Below are positions 1-8,944 of a stretch of DNA of 64,000 nucleotides, in pieces. The position numbers and the translations under genes were made by a program. Origin of the DNA: Rhodonellum psychrophilum GCM71 = DSM 17998 (lineage in GTDB: Bacteria; Bacteroidota; Bacteroidia; Cytophagales; Cyclobacteriaceae); the NCBI RefSeq assembly GCF_000381545.1, contig NZ_KB906674.1, positions 399,814 through 463,813 on the forward strand. The letters are read 5' to 3'. Below the pieces are notes generated by a model. The model was not told the DNA's origin. It searched no databases and saw only the letters and a program-made list of their open reading frames with translations. The first letter of the stretch is position 1; every line of letters begins with the position of its first letter.

Positions 1-1
1 A

Positions 2-367
2 CCGTATTCAGATTTTTTGGTGGGAGCAGCGCTCTTGCTCGAAAATGGAGAAATATTTGTGGCAAACAACCAGGAAAATGTTTCGTTTCCTGTGGGCGTT
101 TGCGCAGAGAGAATTGTATTGAGTTACGCGCTTGGAAATCATCCAGACCAACGGCCCCTTAAAATAGCGATCGTGGCCAAAAGGAGGGCAGACCAAGAAG
201 TCGCCACGGTAACCCCATGCGGACTTTGTCGGCAGACCATCAATGAATATGAAGTGAAATTTGGGCATCCCATAGAAATCCTGATGCTCAATCCCCAAGG
301 GGAAATTCTGAAAGCCTCAGGAATAGATCAATTGCTTCCCTTCAGATTTAACGACCTAAACAGTTAA
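2..367 (+). CDS. cdd: cytidine deaminase, 5'-truncated by window edge
   Basis: Hydrolyses cytidine and deoxycytidine to uridine and deoxyuridine in pyrimidine salvage. The frame is open from base 2, so the start lies outside the window; 121 residues are visible. The first residues read PYSDFLVGAAL, the usual beginning of the cytidine deaminase core. CAER (zinc ligand Cys plus catalytic Glu) and PCGLC (two zinc Cys) follow with family spacing. The TTG at 17 is internal and not a real start. The stop overlaps the next ATG by one base (TAATG), so the esterase gene is probably translationally coupled. Confidence 0.93.
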   Translation, partial: PYSDFLVGAALLLENGEIFVANNQENVSFPVGVCAERIVLSYALGNHPDQRPLKIAIVAKRRADQEVATVTPCGLCRQTINEYEVKFGHPIEILMLNPQGEILKASGIDQLLPFRFNDLNS

Positions 368-1005
368 TGAAGATCAATATAAAATATCAGCATATAGCCC
401 AGTTTCAAACTTCTCATACGATCAATAGGCAAGAGAAGGAAATATGGATTGTCCTTCACGGTTACGGACAATTGGCGGCATTCTTTTTGAGAAAATTTGA
501 GCCCTTATTCCGGGAAGATCGCTTGATCATTGCTCCTGAAGCCACGAATTATGGTTATTTGGAAGGATTTTCCGGAAGGGTCGGTGCCAACTGGATGACC
601 AGCCACGAGCGGGAAATTGCCATTTCCAACAATCATCAATATCTCAACACCCTTTTGGAATCGATCTTGGAAAAATACCAAAGTCGGCCATTGATCAAGG
701 TCTTGGGTTTTTCCCAGGGAGCAGCCACTGCCACCCGTTGGGTCGGTCAACTTTCCTTTCCGATAGACACACTTGTACTTTGGGGCGGCGGGTTTGCACA
801 TGATTTGATCGTCAGTGAGGTTGGGCAAAAGCTCAAGGATACCCAAATGCATATTGCCATTGGTTCCTCAGATGAGTTTATGACGCCGGAGAGCCTGAAA
901 AATCAGGAAGCACTGATAAAAAATCTTGATGTGACCGTCAAGCAGCATACATATCCAGGGGGGCATGAACTTTACCTCCCTTTATTGCAAGAAATCTTTC
1001 AATAG
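367..1005 (+). CDS. alpha/beta hydrolase, phospholipase/carboxylesterase-like
   Basis: A 212-residue cytosolic esterase-like protein with no signal peptide. It has the HGYG oxyanion motif near residue 31, the nucleophile elbow GFSQG with Ser116, a probable acid in GSSDEF (Asp169) and the catalytic His in PGGHE (His200). This order and spacing fit the small phospholipase/carboxylesterase (YpfH/Est-like) group. The substrate cannot be told. It overlaps cdd by one base, which suggests one transcript, though a link to nucleoside salvage is not obvious. Confidence 0.82.
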   Translation: MKINIKYQHIAQFQTSHTINRQEKEIWIVLHGYGQLAAFFLRKFEPLFREDRLIIAPEATNYGYLEGFSGRVGANWMTSHEREIAISNNHQYLNTLLESILEKYQSRPLIKVLGFSQGAATATRWVGQLSFPIDTLVLWGGGFAHDLIVSEVGQKLKDTQMHIAIGSSDEFMTPESLKNQEALIKNLDVTVKQHTYPGGHELYLPLLQEIFQ

Positions 1006-1094
1006 AAGTAAAAAGGATGGCTTGATCCTTAAATAATTGTTTGATCTTAACCACTAGTGTGTTAATTTTCATAAAATTTTAGCCTTCACCAATA

Positions 1095-1538
1095 ATGTTG
1101 ACCCTGTCAGAAAAAGAAGCCGAGAAAATAGCAGCACTCCTGCTAAAGGGGATGATTTGTTTTTATCAATTAGACAACAAAAAAATCTATCACCTGCCAG
1201 ATGACGAGGATTATTTCAATTATGATTTAACCCCGGAAGAAGAGGATATACTGGATGAAATTGATGAAAATCCTGATAATTTTGCCGAGTTTACCAAAAT
1301 GGAGCCCAACCAAGAACATCAGATGATGGAGCATTTTACCGATTATGTGGTAAAAGAAAAAAATTTTCAAGATGAATTGGTCAATGCCTTAAGTAAACCA
1401 AAGCCAGCCACGGGATTTAAGTTTTTGATCGACAGTTCTGGCAAGTACAAGGACAGATGGATCGAGTTCAGACTCCAGAAGTACAAAGACTGGGTGATGG
1501 AACAAGCCGATAGTTTTAATTATACCGAAGAAGAATAG
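1095..1538 (+). CDS. UPF0158 family protein
   Basis: A 147-residue acidic cytosolic protein resembling the uncharacterised UPF0158 family: a short helical start, an acidic middle (residues 30-60 rich in Asp and Glu), and a C-terminal segment with RWIEFRLQKYKDWV where conserved Arg and Trp residues cluster. No catalytic motif is visible and the family has no established role. The ATG at 1095 follows 89 non-coding bases. The gene converges with lipA, and a two-way terminator separates them. Confidence 0.75.
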   Translation: MLTLSEKEAEKIAALLLKGMICFYQLDNKKIYHLPDDEDYFNYDLTPEEEDILDEIDENPDNFAEFTKMEPNQEHQMMEHFTDYVVKEKNFQDELVNALSKPKPATGFKFLIDSSGKYKDRWIEFRLQKYKDWVMEQADSFNYTEEE

Positions 1539-1544
1539 ACATTA

Positions 1545-1575
1545 AAAAAGCCGCTGAGATTTCAGCGGCTTTCTT
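1545..1575. terminator. two-way terminator between UPF0158 gene and lipA
   Basis: Stem AAGCCGCTGA / TCAGCGGCTT with a 4-base loop. A-run on the left and T-rich run on the right, so it can work for both converging genes. Confidence 0.85.
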
Positions 1576-1599
1576 GATATATGCTAGTTTAGGGATTGC

Positions 1600-2478
1600 T
1601 TACACATTGACATGTCTTTCGGCATGATAAGAGGACCTGACCAAAGGGCCGGACTCCACGTATTTCAATCCTCTTTTTAGTCCTTCTTCGCGATACATTG
1701 CAAATACATCCGGATGGATAAACTCCGCGACTTCGATATGCATTTTGGTGGGTTGTAGATATTGTCCCAAGGTCAAAATGTCACACCCATGGGTAACAAG
1801 GTCTTCCATAGCCTTGAAAACTTCATCTTGTTTTTCTCCTAAGCCCAGCATGATTCCGGTCTTGGTTCTTTTTCCATATTCCTTGGTCAATTTGATTTGT
1901 TCCAAAGAGCGGTTGTACCTTGCCTGTGGCCGAACCCTGCGGTAAAGGCTTTCCACAGTTTCCATATTGTGGGAAACCACTTCTTGGCCGCCGCTGATCA
2001 TTCGGTATAAAGCATCCCAGTTGGATTTTACATCTGGAATAAGCGTTTCTATTGTTGTTTTAGGGGAAAGTTTTTTTGTTTCAACCACCGTTTGGTACCA
2101 TATTTCGGCGCCCCGGTCTTTCAGTTCGTCTCTATTGACAGAAGTAAGTACTGCGTGTTTTACCCCCATCAGTTTAATCGCCTCGGCAACCCTCCTCGGC
2201 TCATCTGTGTCGTACTCCGGTGGTCTTCCAGTGGCCACTGCGCAGAAAGAACAAGATCGGGTACATACATTACCCAATATCATGAAGGTTGCAGTACCAG
2301 CGCCCCAGCATTCGCCCATATTGGGGCAGTTGCCGCTTTCGCAAATGGTGTGGAGTTTATGTTCATCAACGAGTTTTCTGACATTCGCATATTCCTTCCC
2401 TATCGGTAACTTCACCCTCAGCCAGTCGGGTTTTTTTCTTTTGGTCGCTTCTTGGGAAATTACGGGTAATTCGATCAT
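1600..2478 (-). CDS. lipA: lipoyl synthase
   Basis: Radical SAM enzyme that inserts two sulfurs into protein-bound octanoyl groups to make the lipoyl cofactor of 2-oxoacid dehydrogenases and glycine cleavage H protein. At 292 residues it is of normal length. The auxiliary 4Fe-4S ligands Cys46, Cys51 and Cys57 sit in [12 protein letters not shown], and the SAM cluster ligands Cys72, Cys76 and Cys79 in CTRSCSFC. The C-terminal RSSYHAE carries the serine ligand expected in this family. A TAATTTTG promoter-like box lies 22 bases before the start, so lipA may have its own promoter. No lipB is nearby. Confidence 0.97.
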   Translation of the reverse strand: MIELPVISQEATKRKKPDWLRVKLPIGKEYANVRKLVDEHKLHTICESGNCPNMGECWGAGTATFMILGNVCTRSCSFCAVATGRPPEYDTDEPRRVAEAIKLMGVKHAVLTSVNRDELKDRGAEIWYQTVVETKKLSPKTTIETLIPDVKSNWDALYRMISGGQEVVSHNMETVESLYRRVRPQARYNRSLEQIKLTKEYGKRTKTGIMLGLGEKQDEVFKAMEDLVTHGCDILTLGQYLQPTKMHIEVAEFIHPDVFAMYREEGLKRGLKYVESGPLVRSSYHAERHVNV

Positions 2479-2500
2479 TGTGTCTTACTTTATGGATGGA

Positions 2501-2508
2501 CAAAATTA
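2501..2508 (-). promoter_or_regulatory. -7 promoter box before lipA
   Basis: TAATTTTG on the minus strand matches the Bacteroidota TAnnTTTG box, 22 bases before the lipA ATG. No TTTG at -33. Confidence 0.4.
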
Positions 2509-2540
2509 ATGGATAAGGGCTTAGAAACCCAATGGAATCT

Positions 2541-3272
2541 CTATTTCCTGAAGCCGTAGAAAAAGGTGAAATATACAGACTGGAATATTTGCCTGTTATC
2601 AGTTGTCGGCATCAAGGGGATTTCTTTGGTAAAACCCTCCAATTGGTATCCTAGTTCCACACCGGTAACACTGGATTTGAAAATCCCGAATTCAAAGGAC
2701 AATGCCGCTTTCGCATTGGCTCCGATTGCGAGTTCTGATTCCCCTATCCCTTCAAACAAACGTCCAGGTCCAAGGATGTTGAATCGGCTTTGGTGGACTT
2801 CAGGATTGTATTGTTCCCTGACTGTCTCGGTACGACTTATGGGGTATTCTACATAATAGGGGGCGATAATACCTATGCTTGGGCCCACTGCTGCCAATGC
2901 GGAAATCTGTACGCCCTGCTGAGGTGCTTTTCTGAACAATATAATTTCCCTTCCATAGTGTGGGCGAATGGAATAGAGATAGTTGGATTTTCCGAAAATA
3001 AAGGAATTTCCTAAAGGGGTAGGATACCTTGCTTCCTTAGTGTTTTTGACATGGGACAGCTCCAATCCGAAAAACTGGAAATTCGTATCGTCGATCCGCG
3101 TCCCAATCTTCATGGAAAAGCCACCGATCAAGCCGCCATTCGTGTTTTTGTTGATCCCAAAAAGCACTTCCCGATCATATTCATAGTTGCCGGCATCTTC
3201 CCGCTGTCCAAAAGATAAAAAGTGGACCATCAAGAATGCCGATGCGAATATATATTTTATCCCTTTTTTCAT
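2541..3272 (-). CDS. secreted/outer-membrane beta-barrel-like protein
   Basis: A 243-residue protein of unknown role. It begins with a signal peptide (basic MKKG, a hydrophobic stretch to about residue 20, cleavage near FGQ). The rest alternates polar and hydrophobic residues, with many Gly and aromatics and a C-terminal end in ...YFTFFYGFRK, as in small outer-membrane barrels. No named family was recognised with certainty. It lies 62 bases upstream of lipA on the same strand, but lipA has its own promoter-like box. Confidence 0.6.
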   Translation of the reverse strand: MKKGIKYIFASAFLMVHFLSFGQREDAGNYEYDREVLFGINKNTNGGLIGGFSMKIGTRIDDTNFQFFGLELSHVKNTKEARYPTPLGNSFIFGKSNYLYSIRPHYGREIILFRKAPQQGVQISALAAVGPSIGIIAPYYVEYPISRTETVREQYNPEVHQSRFNILGPGRLFEGIGESELAIGANAKAALSFEFGIFKSSVTGVELGYQLEGFTKEIPLMPTTDNRQIFQSVYFTFFYGFRK

Positions 3273-3684
3273 GTCTTAGTCAGGAATTTAACGCTAATTT
3301 TGGGTCTAAGTTACTAAACGAATAATAAAAGTAAGTGTTTATGGCTTCTATTTAAAACGGTTTTTTGGTAAATCTTTTCCCATCCGCATTTCAGAATAGA
3401 AAGATGAATTAAGCGACCTTTCATTTCCAAAGAAGGCTAGCACCTTATTATACAGCAGATTTTCCCGTAGAGGCTTTGTGAATGTTGCGTGGCTGCTCGT
3501 GGGGAATGGGGGAAATCGGAATTTCTAACTCCAAGCCAGTATGGCTATTTTACCAGAAGCAGGAAATTCAATCCCTGGGAAATGGAAGAGGATTTAGATT
3601 CTTAAAGAGGAAAAAAAGTAGAAAGATTATTTTTGCCTGTGTAGCGTTTTTCGCTCTTCATTCGTCTTATACCAGAAGCGGCCG
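3273..3684. other. divergent intergenic region, 412 bp
   Basis: Separates the barrel-like gene (minus) from the sigma-factor gene (plus). Apart from a -7-like box at 3628-3635, no gene, RNA or repeat was seen. An open frame at 3482-3790 overlaps the sigma-factor start in another frame and is not credible. Confidence 0.5.
3628..3635 (+). promoter_or_regulatory. -7 promoter box before ECF sigma gene
   Basis: TATTTTTG, matching TAnnTTTG, 49 bases before the sigma-factor start. No clear -33 partner. Confidence 0.35.
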
Positions 3685-4251
3685 ATGTCAAACAACAATT
3701 CTTTGGAGCACCATCTCATACAAAAAGCCAAACAAGGCGATTCCAAGTCATTGGAGATGTTTTATAAACATTTCTATGGCTATGCCATGAGCATTGCTTT
3801 GAGGTATTCCAACTCGAGAGAAGAGGCTTGTGAAATCGTGAATGACAGCTTCATGAAGGTTTTTGATAAACTACCGCAATACAATACCTCCAATTCCTTC
3901 AAAGGCTGGTTTCGGCGGATATTGATCAATACCTCAATTGATTATTATCGGAAAAATGTAAAGTATTTCAGCGTCATGGATATTGAAAAAGCCGATGCCG
4001 AGAGTCTTGAGCCGGAGATCATCAGCCAGCTTTCCAAAGATGACATTCTATCTCTCTTGAGAGCGCTGCCCGAAATGCTGAGGATGGTTTTCAATATGTA
4101 TGAAATAGAGGGGTTTTCCCATAATGAAATAGGGGAGCAATTGGACATTCCTGCAAGCACATCCAGAACCTACCTGGCCAGGGCAAAGCAAAAATTAAGA
4201 GAAAAAGTTACAGAAATAAATCAGATCAAGAATGAGGGAGCAATTCGATAA
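3685..4251 (+). CDS. RNA polymerase ECF-type sigma-70 factor
   Basis: A 188-residue sigma factor with only the two domains of the extracytoplasmic-function class. Region 2 (about residues 15-85) includes ALRYSNSREEACEIVNDSF and the FKGWFRRILIN segment. Region 4 (about 115-180) carries a helix-turn-helix in FSHNEIGEQLDIPASTSRT. It should redirect RNA polymerase to an envelope-related regulon. Its last 20 bases overlap the next gene, a membrane-anchored protein with an anti-sigma-like layout. This is the usual arrangement of a sigma factor and its inhibitor and suggests coupled translation. Confidence 0.92.
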   Translation: MSNNNSLEHHLIQKAKQGDSKSLEMFYKHFYGYAMSIALRYSNSREEACEIVNDSFMKVFDKLPQYNTSNSFKGWFRRILINTSIDYYRKNVKYFSVMDIEKADAESLEPEIISQLSKDDILSLLRALPEMLRMVFNMYEIEGFSHNEIGEQLDIPASTSRTYLARAKQKLREKVTEINQIKNEGAIR

Positions 4252-5569
4252 GAAACTTGTTGAAAAGATCAAAGACTCCTTTCTCCAAAATGAAGAGCCA
4301 TTTGATCCCAAGGAATGGGAGAAATTTTCAAGGACTTACTATGGGTCCATGAAAAGAGGATATCTATCCAAATGGGGAATTTGGATAGCTGGAATTGCTG
4401 CGGCCCTCGTGATCTCATTTTTCCTAATCCCGGAGAGGGGAACAGAGGAGAAATCACGGTTATCACAAGCGGATACTTTATCCGTGAAAAGCCAGACTTC
4501 CGAGGCCGATGGAGATTTGGGAGCAAAAAAAACAAATCAAAATCCCGACGAATTGAAGCCTAGTGCTGCCAATAGCGATACGCATCAGGTAAAAACGCAA
4601 GAGTCAATTAATAGGAATACTTCAATCAAATTTCTGTCCGGAAAATCAACTGAGGTTAAACCTTCCTTGAATTTGGCGAGACTCCCCGATTCGGAAGAAA
4701 GAAAGGGTACCATAACCCATTTTGAATCCGAAAATGGACAAGTGGTGGATTTGGGGAGAAAAGTGGAATCAGAAATCAACCCGGCTCCTTTAATCAGTAT
4801 ATTAAAAGATAAGGAATCAATGTCTGAGCCGGAAAATGCCCAGAAAACCATCAACGAATGGTTGGCTGATGCCAATCCGAAATTGGAGGAGGAAAAAAGT
4901 GGGGAGAGTTTTGCGAAATCCTTTCGTTTGGGCGTATTGCTAGCGCCACAATCCATTTCCAATGCCACACAGTCCCTCAATTTGGGCGGGGGACTAATGA
5001 CAGAATTTGCATTCTCAAAAAGACTTAAGCTGGATGTGGGACTGGCTTATGCAAAACAGAACCTGACACCTACGGGAGGAAGTAATCGAGGTGGGTATCT
5101 CGCCATGGACATCCAAGACAGACAAGCAAATTTTTCCAATAATTTATTGAATGCGAGTTATGAGCTAAGTTTTGGGCAACTGGAGATCCCCATCAACCTT
5201 AAATATAGGGTGATGGAAAAAAATGCATCAGCGTTTTATTTGATTACCGGATTGTCAAATATGGTTTACCTTAATCAGAAGAACGTGGGAACCTTTAGTG
5301 CCGCTAATTTTTCCAACGTAGGATTCATGACCGCAAAACCCATGGTACAGACCTTTACGGAAACAACCCAGCCTGAAGGAAATATGAACAACACAGACAG
5401 TGGAAGGCTGCTCAATCTTTCGGTAGGTTATGAATACAACCTTTCCAATGGTACATTCCTTTCATTGGAGCCGTTCTATAAAATGTCTATCGGGAATCAG
5501 ACTTTTGTCAATCAACAGTTTTCCATTGGCGGGATTAATTTAAGGATGAATTTTCAACTCAAAAAATAA
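4232..5569 (+). CDS. membrane-anchored protein: anti-sigma-like N-terminus with beta-barrel-like C-terminus
   Basis: A 445-residue protein in three parts. Residues 1-45 are a charged cytoplasmic segment (MREQFDKKLVEKIKDSF and EPFDPKEWEKF). Residues about 48-66 form one hydrophobic span (WGIWIAGIAAALVISFFLI), after which comes a polar Ser/Lys/Glu-rich linker to about 220. Residues about 225-445 resemble a small PorT-like outer-membrane barrel with alternating strands. The overlap with the sigma gene suggests it controls that sigma factor. Having both an inner-membrane helix and a barrel-like domain is topologically odd; the last part may be a folded periplasmic domain. Neither the anti-sigma role nor barrel formation is proven. 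Confidence 0.72.
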   Translation: MREQFDKKLVEKIKDSFLQNEEPFDPKEWEKFSRTYYGSMKRGYLSKWGIWIAGIAAALVISFFLIPERGTEEKSRLSQADTLSVKSQTSEADGDLGAKKTNQNPDELKPSAANSDTHQVKTQESINRNTSIKFLSGKSTEVKPSLNLARLPDSEERKGTITHFESENGQVVDLGRKVESEINPAPLISILKDKESMSEPENAQKTINEWLADANPKLEEEKSGESFAKSFRLGVLLAPQSISNATQSLNLGGGLMTEFAFSKRLKLDVGLAYAKQNLTPTGGSNRGGYLAMDIQDRQANFSNNLLNASYELSFGQLEIPINLKYRVMEKNASAFYLITGLSNMVYLNQKNVGTFSAANFSNVGFMTAKPMVQTFTETTQPEGNMNNTDSGRLLNLSVGYEYNLSNGTFLSLEPFYKMSIGNQTFVNQQFSIGGINLRMNFQLKK

Positions 5570-5585
5570 AAAAGCAATTGTGATT

Positions 5586-6542
5586 ATGAATATTAAACAT
5601 TCAATATTTTCTGTTCTAGGCTTGGCGATCATGTCGGTTGGATGCATTGAAACTGAGAAATCGGATTTTGAGCTAGCTGTTGTCAGGGACGATAAAATAA
5701 TTAAGGAATACCTCACTAAAAATAACATTGAGGCAACGGAAACCCAAGTCGGTTATTATTACAAAAAGGAAATTGCGAATGATCTGGGAAATCAAATTGT
5801 CAATGATGATATCGTGGGCATCTATTATGAAATCAAAAACATCGAAGGACAATTGATAGAGAGTCATCTTGATGAATCAAAACCGCCAAGGCTTTATAGC
5901 TACAGTGAAGGAGGCTTGATCCCAAGAGCGATGAATTTTGCCTCGGGTTTGGCAAGGGAAGGAGAAACCTTTACACTTTATATTCCCTCCTATCTTGGCT
6001 ACCAAAACTATGGCTATCAGCAATTGGTGCTTCCCAATTCCAACTTGGTAGTGAAGGTTAAGTATGCCAAAACCTATGAAAAAGAGGAGCTGAAAGTATT
6101 TGAGCAAGGATTGATTGAATCTTACATAGAAGAAAAAGGGTTGGAAGGATTTGTCAGATCGCCGGATGGTCTCTATGTGAAAATTGTCAACCCAGGTTCA
6201 GCCGAAAATGTGGAATCAAAAACCGGTAGTGTGGTAGGTTTTACATACAAACTCATTCAACTGGAGGGGCAGCTTCTACTTGCGGAGTCAACGAACAATG
6301 TTCCCTTTCAGATTTCCTTGGGCCTTTCCACAAATTTGAAATTTTTGGATTTATCGCTCATGAAAGTTAACAAAACCATGGAAATTGAAGTGATTGCTCC
6401 ATCCCATTTGGGATATGGAGGAACATCACAGGTTTTTCCCTATGGCATCAGAAAGGATCTTTTTGAAAAATCAATCATCAACCAGATTGCAAGACCTTAC
6501 GAACCCTTGCTGTTCAAAGCGACGATCGTGGATGTGAAATAG
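5586..6542 (+). CDS. lipoprotein with two FKBP-type peptidyl-prolyl isomerase domains
   Basis: A 318-residue predicted lipoprotein. The ATG at 5586 is chosen over a GTG at 5580 because it gives a clean signal with a lipobox ending in SVGC (Cys20). Two FKBP-like units follow: about residues 65-165 (EGQLIESH, LIPRAMNFASGLAREGE, IPSYLGYQNYG) and about 190-318 (PGS..SVVGFTYKL, then IAPSHLGYGG). Both keep the LGY(Q/G)xxG feature of FKBPs, but the active-site aromatics look incomplete, so chaperone activity without strong isomerase activity is possible. It starts 16 bases after the barrel protein and likely shares its operon. Confidence 0.78.
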   Translation: MNIKHSIFSVLGLAIMSVGCIETEKSDFELAVVRDDKIIKEYLTKNNIEATETQVGYYYKKEIANDLGNQIVNDDIVGIYYEIKNIEGQLIESHLDESKPPRLYSYSEGGLIPRAMNFASGLAREGETFTLYIPSYLGYQNYGYQQLVLPNSNLVVKVKYAKTYEKEELKVFEQGLIESYIEEKGLEGFVRSPDGLYVKIVNPGSAENVESKTGSVVGFTYKLIQLEGQLLLAESTNNVPFQISLGLSTNLKFLDLSLMKVNKTMEIEVIAPSHLGYGGTSQVFPYGIRKDLFEKSIINQIARPYEPLLFKATIVDVK

Positions 6543-6550
6543 ACTACCAG

Positions 6551-6590
6551 AAAAAGCCCCGTTTGAATCTTCAAACGGGGCTTTTTCTTT
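6551..6590 (+). terminator. terminator of sigma/barrel/FKBP operon
   Basis: Stem AAAAAGCCCCGTTTGA / TCAAACGGGGCTTTTT with a 4-base loop and a T-run, directly after the FKBP stop. Confidence 0.9.
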
Positions 6591-6657
6591 TCATTTCAAA
6601 AAATTTTTTTTATCCGATGCAATTCCCAACTTTGGTGTAAACAAACCCAAGTATAGA

Positions 6658-7566
6658 ATGAGTTATCTTTTTGAAAGTTTTAAGGGATGGAAAAAATATT
6701 GTGAAGAAAATGGTGCCAATCTCTATGATTCAGTAATTGAATATGAGATTGTCCAAAAAGGGAAGTCGGAGAAAGATATTTGGGAAGGACTTCAGAAAGC
6801 CTACACGGTGATGAAGGATGCTGTGGAAACAGGTCTTCGGGAAGACATGACCTCTAGATCCGGCATGATCAACAATGGGGCTAAAAAAGTTTATAACCAT
6901 CCGGTATCGGTATTGTCGCCAGAGTTCCAGAGGTTGATTTCAAGGGCTCTCGCTGCCAAAGAGGTCAATTCTTGCATGGGGCGTGTCGTGGCAGCACCTA
7001 CAGCAGGGGCTTCCGGAATTCTTCCAGGGACTTTGTACACCCTACAGGAAATTCATCATTTGTCAGACAGGAAAATTTTGGAGGGTCTTTTGGTCGGTGC
7101 CGGAATTGCATTGATTATAGAGGAAAAAGCAAGTTTGGCGGGTGCCGTTGGTGGATGCCAGGCAGAAACTGGATCCGCAGCGGCAATGGCTGCCGGGGCA
7201 ATGGTCTATTGTCTTGACGGGACGATTGAACAAGTTTTCAATGCAGTGGCCATTACCATTCAGTGTATGTTAGGACTGATCTGTGACCCAGTGGCGGGCT
7301 TGGTTGAGATCCCCTGTGTGGTTAGAAATGCAAGCGCCGCGGCAATTGCCAACAGTTCGGCACAGATTGCATTGGCTGACGTCAGTGCTGTTATCCCTGT
7401 TGACGAATGTATTGAAGCGATGGGAGAGATCGGGTCTTCGATGGAGAGTAAGTACAAGGAAACCGCAATGGGAGGCTTAGCGATGACGCTAACGGGTCAG
7501 ACAATAGCCAAAAGGGTTTTGATCCGGGACATTGAGATTTTGCCCGATGAAACGCTACCTGAGTAG
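6658..7566 (+). CDS. sdaAA: L-serine dehydratase, iron-sulfur type, alpha subunit
   Basis: Deaminates L-serine to pyruvate and ammonia using a 4Fe-4S cluster. The 302-residue protein covers the catalytic alpha domain only (TSRSGMINNG, APTAGASGILPG, cluster Cys in GGCQAE, LICDPVAG and VEIPCV). The beta (ACT-like) subunit found next to it in many Gram-positives is not here; it is either elsewhere or not needed. Its end overlaps the convergent small membrane protein gene by 12 bases. Confidence 0.92.
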   Translation: MSYLFESFKGWKKYCEENGANLYDSVIEYEIVQKGKSEKDIWEGLQKAYTVMKDAVETGLREDMTSRSGMINNGAKKVYNHPVSVLSPEFQRLISRALAAKEVNSCMGRVVAAPTAGASGILPGTLYTLQEIHHLSDRKILEGLLVGAGIALIIEEKASLAGAVGGCQAETGSAAAMAAGAMVYCLDGTIEQVFNAVAITIQCMLGLICDPVAGLVEIPCVVRNASAAAIANSSAQIALADVSAVIPVDECIEAMGEIGSSMESKYKETAMGGLAMTLTGQTIAKRVLIRDIEILPDETLPE

Positions 7567-8013
7567 ATCGTTGAAGAAAGGTATTTGGAGCACCCCTTCG
7601 ATGCTTAATCCCATAAGGGTCGCCCACACCAAACCGCTGATCAACATGTAGAGGAAAATTTTATTTTTTTTGACCCCAAATGCATTCATGATGATTGTTC
7701 CACCAATTGGGGTTAGAAATATTGGGGTGATGAATGCGATTCCTGCGGCCCCAAATTTTTGCCAAATTTTGACAATACGTCGAATTTTGGGCGTAAAGCG
7801 TTTTTTCTTGGTGGTGACCCTTATTGCCCAGTAAGCTTTAAACCAATCGCCAAGATAGGTCAGCAAAATGACAGTGGTCATCATTCCGCTTACAGAAACA
7901 AGGATGATTTCAAACAGACCATAACCCGCGGTATAGCCAAGAATCGGCCCGGCTACAAATTTAAAGAGGCAGATTACGTAAATCCCCAAGAATTTCAATA
8001 GGTAGGTGATCAT
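7555..8013 (-). CDS. small multi-spanning membrane protein
   Basis: A 152-residue integral membrane protein with about four hydrophobic spans, a basic cytosolic loop (TTKKKRFTPKIRRIVKIW) and a FITPIFLTPIGGTIIMNAFG segment. It vaguely resembles the small multidrug-export (PF06695) group, but the match is from memory and uncertain. The ATG at 8013 is preferred over an upstream start, because it gives a four-base ATGA overlap with the upstream exchanger gene, a typical operon junction. The function is unknown; ion or solute movement is possible given its neighbour. Confidence 0.65.
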   Translation of the reverse strand: MITYLLKFLGIYVICLFKFVAGPILGYTAGYGLFEIILVSVSGMMTTVILLTYLGDWFKAYWAIRVTTKKKRFTPKIRRIVKIWQKFGAAGIAFITPIFLTPIGGTIIMNAFGVKKNKIFLYMLISGLVWATLMGLSIEGVLQIPFFNDLLR

Positions 8014-8942
8014 AGAATGGTGAAAATATAAACGGCATATACCATCACCAACAACATACCTTCCCACCTCGAAATCCTAAGCTTTGTCCTGAGGATAGGG
8101 AATAGAAGTAAAGTCAAAGCAAGCATCCAGATAAAATCTTGTTTCAGAAAGACCTCCGAGACAGATATCGGCTGAACCAAGGCGGTGATGCCAATGATTG
8201 CAAGGATGTTCATGATATTGCTTCCAAGAATATTACCGATCGCGATATCCGTTTTTTTATTGATCGCTGCAATGATGGATGTAGTCAATTCTGGCAGACT
8301 TGTGCCAATTGCGATAACTGTAACACCGATCACGCGTTCACTGATTCCAAATATTTTGGATATTTCGACAGCATTGTCGACGAATAAATCCGCACCGAAA
8401 TACAAACCCAAGACGCCCCCCAAAACCAAGGCAATGGCCTTCCATATTGGTGATTTTTTCAAATTTTCGGTCTCTTCCTCATCCAATTCGGCCGCAGGTC
8501 CTTTGAGTTTTCTAAAGAAATACCAATTTAAAACCACCAATAAAATGACAAACAATATCCCTTCAATTCTAGAGATGAGGCCATTGAATGAAAGAATATA
8601 AAAAAGCAATGAACTCAATAGCATGAAAAGGTAGTCCAATTTTAAGACCGACTTATGGATGGCTATTGGAAATACGATCGCACTGATTCCCAAAACCAAA
8701 GAGATATTGGTGATGTTTGATCCAATTACATTTCCCAACGAAATATCGCTGTTTCCTTTTAAGGCAGCACTCACACTGACCAAAAGCTCGGGAGCTGAAG
8801 TGCCAAAGGACACCACGGTCAAACCAATCAAGCCAGCGCTCAAGCCCAATTTTGCAGCCAAAGCGGAAGCTCCGTCCACCAGAAGTTTCCCGCCGGCCAA
8901 TAAAATGACCAGTCCAATAACTAAGAGTAAATAAATCATCAA
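8010..8942 (-). CDS. CaCA-family calcium/sodium antiporter
   Basis: A 310-residue inner-membrane cation exchanger of the YrbG type. It shows the two inverted alpha-repeats of the family: GTSAPELLVSVSA with GNVIGSNITNI in the first half, and GTSLPELTTSI with GNILGSNIMNI in the second. About ten membrane spans are visible. A loop rich in Glu between the halves (LDEEETENLKK) could be regulatory. It lies two bases after upp and overlaps the next gene by four, so the three genes form one operon. The ion specificity (Ca2+, Na+ or K+) is inferred only from the family. Confidence 0.92.
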   Translation of the reverse strand: MMIYLLLVIGLVILLAGGKLLVDGASALAAKLGLSAGLIGLTVVSFGTSAPELLVSVSAALKGNSDISLGNVIGSNITNISLVLGISAIVFPIAIHKSVLKLDYLFMLLSSLLFYILSFNGLISRIEGILFVILLVVLNWYFFRKLKGPAAELDEEETENLKKSPIWKAIALVLGGVLGLYFGADLFVDNAVEISKIFGISERVIGVTVIAIGTSLPELTTSIIAAINKKTDIAIGNILGSNIMNILAIIGITALVQPISVSEVFLKQDFIWMLALTLLLFPILRTKLRISRWEGMLLVMVYAVYIFTIL

Positions 8943-8944
8943 TT

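Noticed and set aside
1967-2509. 180-codon open frame opposite lipA
   Set aside because: Lies wholly within the antisense of lipA, with no family likeness; a shadow frame.
3482-3790. 102-codon frame before and over the sigma-factor start
   Set aside because: Overlaps the well-supported sigma-factor start in another frame, and has no recognisable domain or signal.
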